Below, piece by piece: positions 24,620-25,315 of a DNA stretch of 25,315 bases. Within the stretch, counting starts at the first letter, position 1; every line of letters starts with the position of its first letter. The stretch covers positions 16,162 to 41,476 of the forward strand of contig DHRK01000065.1 in assembly GCA_002410325.1 (NCBI GenBank). The letters run 5' to 3'. The position numbers and the translations under genes were made by a program. The notes beneath the pieces are model-generated. The model was not told the origin of the DNA, did not search any database, and saw only the letters and a program-made list of their open reading frames with translations. The stretch comes from Syntrophomonas sp. UBA5314 (GTDB lineage Bacteria > Bacillota > Syntrophomonadia > Syntrophomonadales > Syntrophomonadaceae).

Positions 24620-25315
24620 CTAATTTTCTTCGATGCTTATATCTTTAATGGCAACGCTGTTTACCGGTTTACTCAACTCGCCCATACCGTTGTCCTTGAC
24701 TGGAACGTTGGATATATTGAGGACTACGTCCATGCCTTCCACGACCTGACCAAAGATGGTGTAGTTGGGGTTATTGTTTAAAAGAGCAGCTTTTTCACCA
24801 TTGCAGATAAAAAACTGACTTCCGTTGGTGTTGGCCCCGGCGTTGGCCATGGCAACGACTCCCGGGGCGTATTGAATCTTGTTGGGCAGTTCATCTTTGA
24901 ATTTGTAGCCCGGTCCGCCGGTTCCGTTGCCCAGAGGATCCCCGGTCTGAATCATAAAATCTTTGATGATACGGTGAAAGACGATGCCGTTAAAGTATCC
25001 TTCCCGGCTTAAGAAGACGAAGTTGTTTACGGTAGTAGGTGCATCCTGGGGCAGGAGCTTGATCTTAAAGGTTCCCAGGCTGGTGTTTACTACAGCGAAG
25101 TGCTGCTTGGCGGTGTTGATAGTCATCGGAGGCGGAGCGCTGTACTTGTTATTGCGCTGCACAATATCGTTGACTTCGATGGATTCCTGCTTTTGATTCT
25201 GCCCGGTGGCGGGCTGCTGCTGCCCGGCTGTCGACGGAGTTGTAGATGAACTGCAGGCTGGGAGACCCAGGCTGGCCAGCAACAAAAAAATTATTAGTAC
25301 AACGTTCCGTATATT
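24620..25315 (-). CDS. Lipoprotein cyclophilin-type peptidyl-prolyl cis-trans isomerase, 5'-truncated by window edge
   Basis: The protein is open to the last base of the window, giving 231 residues without a start codon in view. The visible N terminus is a hydrophobic stretch (VVLIIFLLLASLGL) followed by the lipobox LPAC with Cys at visible residue 21, so it is an exported lipoprotein tethered to the outer face of the membrane. A Ser/Thr/Gln-rich linker leads to a complete cyclophilin domain: FHRIIKDFMIQTGDP, GTGGPGYKFKDE, GVVAMANAG and NGSQFFI are the conserved core including the catalytic Arg of FHR. It should assist folding of secreted proteins. A TTG at 25285 lies inside the signal peptide and is not the true start; that start probably lies one or a few codons beyond 25315. 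Confidence 0.93.
   Translation of the reverse strand, partial: NIRNVVLIIFLLLASLGLPACSSSTTPSTAGQQQPATGQNQKQESIEVNDIVQRNNKYSAPPPMTINTAKQHFAVVNTSLGTFKIKLLPQDAPTTVNNFVFLSREGYFNGIVFHRIIKDFMIQTGDPLGNGTGGPGYKFKDELPNKIQYAPGVVAMANAGANTNGSQFFICNGEKAALLNNNPNYTIFGQVVEGMDVVLNISNVPVKDNGMGELSKPVNSVAIKDISIEEN

Noticed and set aside
1..25315. CRISPR arrays, tRNA or rRNA genes, transposases, phage or toxin-antitoxin genes
   Set aside because: No repeat-spacer pattern, tRNA cloverleaf or recognisable mobile-element protein was seen on either strand.

Overview
The window looks like a chromosomal segment from a Gram-positive anaerobe-type Firmicute, most likely class Clostridia (Syntrophomonadaceae/Peptococcaceae-like). 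This placement is inferred from gene order purE-B-C-S-Q-L-F-M-N-H-D, a B. subtilis-type PurF with a propeptide and four cluster cysteines, separate PurS/PurQ/small PurL, a HisZ plus short HisG pair, a ykkC-class riboswitch, strong AGGAGG-type ribosome binding sites and moderately GC-rich coding sequence. No BLAST was run, so the genus is open.

Positions 1-362 hold one small orphan gene (86 aa). Positions 413-619 are the control region of the purine operon: a sigma-A type promoter with a perfect TTGACA, a ykkC-family aptamer that is best read as the PRPP riboswitch (subtype 2b), and an intrinsic terminator whose 5' arm overlaps the aptamer 3' arm. Positions 662-12348 encode the whole de novo purine pathway from AIR carboxylation to IMP (purE, B, C, S, Q, L, F, M, N, H, D), tightly packed with many ATGA overlaps. 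purK is absent. Two further genes, a small membrane/TPR-like protein and an HD-domain phosphohydrolase, follow in the same direction to 13555.

Positions 13556-20170 are a histidine operon (hisZ, G, D, B, H, A, F, IE) with a plausible own promoter and a very short leader. hisC and a histidinol-phosphate phosphatase are not in the window. PRPP is the substrate of both PurF and HisG, so a PRPP-sensing switch upstream of adjacent pur and his operons makes metabolic sense.

From 20167 to the end everything is on the minus strand: a CNNM/CBS/CorC-HlyC membrane protein whose 3' end overlaps hisIE tail to tail by 4 bp; a 318-bp intergenic stretch with a striking 124-bp imperfect palindrome; a secreted beta-propeller protein (COG4880-type); an unrecognised two-helix membrane protein; and a lipoprotein cyclophilin peptidyl-prolyl isomerase whose start lies beyond the window edge. 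No tRNA, rRNA, CRISPR array, prophage or transposase gene was seen. The window is mostly conventional biosynthesis; the items most worth checking are the riboswitch/terminator, the palindrome with a facing extended -10 sequence, and the two orphan genes between the pur and his operons.
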